Notes under the pieces: generated by a model
What the model was told of the DNA's origin: nothing
The model's input: the letters and a program-made list of their open reading frames with translations, nothing else
The model's database searches: none
Assembly (NCBI GenBank): GCA_000416085.1
Contig: KE356579.1
Location: 1,628,657 to 1,634,885, forward strand
Origin: a halophilic archaeon J07HX64
GTDB lineage: Archaea > Halobacteriota > Halobacteria > Halobacteriales > Haloarculaceae
Length of the DNA stretch: 6,229 nucleotides
Direction of reading: 5' to 3'
In this document: positions 6,102 through 6,229 of the stretch, piece by piece
Numbering within the stretch: the first letter of the stretch is position 1
Layout: every line of letters starts with the position of its first letter
Program-made: the position numbers and the translations under genes

Positions 6102-6229
6102 ACTATCTACCACAGACTATCCGGACAATCGAAGTCGACTGATATTGTTCTGTCGATTGCCACACGGAGCTTTTGTGTCGGGAAAGAGCTCCTATCATCC
6201 CACGTACGTTCGTCAGAGCACCGCCGACC
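6102..6229. other. Right-edge intergenic region with no supported gene
   Basis: Apart from the antiporter promoter I see no RNA gene or coding signal. On the minus strand a TGA at 6215-6213 could be the stop of a gene entering from the right (...S-A-V-L-stop), but only four codons are visible, too few to support a call. The palindrome ACGTACGT at 6202-6209 is noted without interpretation. Confidence 0.4.
6141..6147 (-). promoter_or_regulatory. TATA-like box for the antiporter gene
   Basis: The minus strand reads CAATATC, predicting a start of transcription near 6117. That leaves a leader of about 16 nt to the ATG at 6101, containing GGTAG about 10 nt before it, or only 4 nt to the alternative GTG at 6113. 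The motif is weak. Confidence 0.35.

Overview
This looks like about 6.2 kb of ordinary chromosome from an extremely halophilic archaeon (class Halobacteria). The evidence is high GC with strong third-position G/C bias, Asp/Glu-rich proteins, an archaeal-type SRP54 with the Met/Gly/Gln-rich tail seen in haloarchaea, and a UPF0200-UPF0201 fusion of a type I know only from archaea. Several genes also have a TATA-like element 24-31 nt before the start codon, the spacing expected for leaderless or near-leaderless haloarchaeal transcripts. I cannot name the genus from the sequence alone.

Layout, left to right. (1) 1-370, minus strand: the N-terminal 123 residues of a zinc-ribbon membrane protein that runs off the left edge. 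(2) 371-466: a divergent promoter region. (3) 467-1462, plus strand: a P-loop nucleotide-kinase-like protein (UPF0200) fused to a UPF0201 RNA-binding-like domain. (4) 1463-1584: a convergent intergenic spacer holding a short hairpin that resembles a decayed IS200/IS605 (TnpB-type) transposon end. (5) 1585-2232, minus: an unrecognised four-helix membrane protein with a Gln/Arg/Pro-rich disordered N-terminus. (6) 2233-2472: its promoter and a perfect dyad, plus a structured segment downstream of the next gene. (7) 2473-3885, minus: srp54, the GTPase of the signal recognition particle. (8) 3886-4181: a 296-bp spacer with the srp54 promoter, a tandem array of about six 18-bp repeats and a hairpin. 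(9) 4182-6101, minus: a CPA1 (NhaP-type) cation/proton antiporter with a C-terminal RCK/TrkA regulatory module. (10) 6102-6229: the antiporter's upstream region, with no gene I can support.

The genes do not form one operon. Each appears to have its own promoter, and the spacers are 96-296 bp. Broad themes are membrane protein targeting (srp54), ion homeostasis (antiporter), a possible link between nucleotide and RNA metabolism (kinase/RNA-binding fusion) and two poorly characterised membrane proteins. I see no defence island, CRISPR array, intact insertion sequence, rRNA or tRNA, and no convincing new multi-gene system. The parts most worth a second look are non-coding: the 18-bp tandem array upstream of srp54, the IS605-like hairpin at 1516-1556, and the dyad at 2238-2254.
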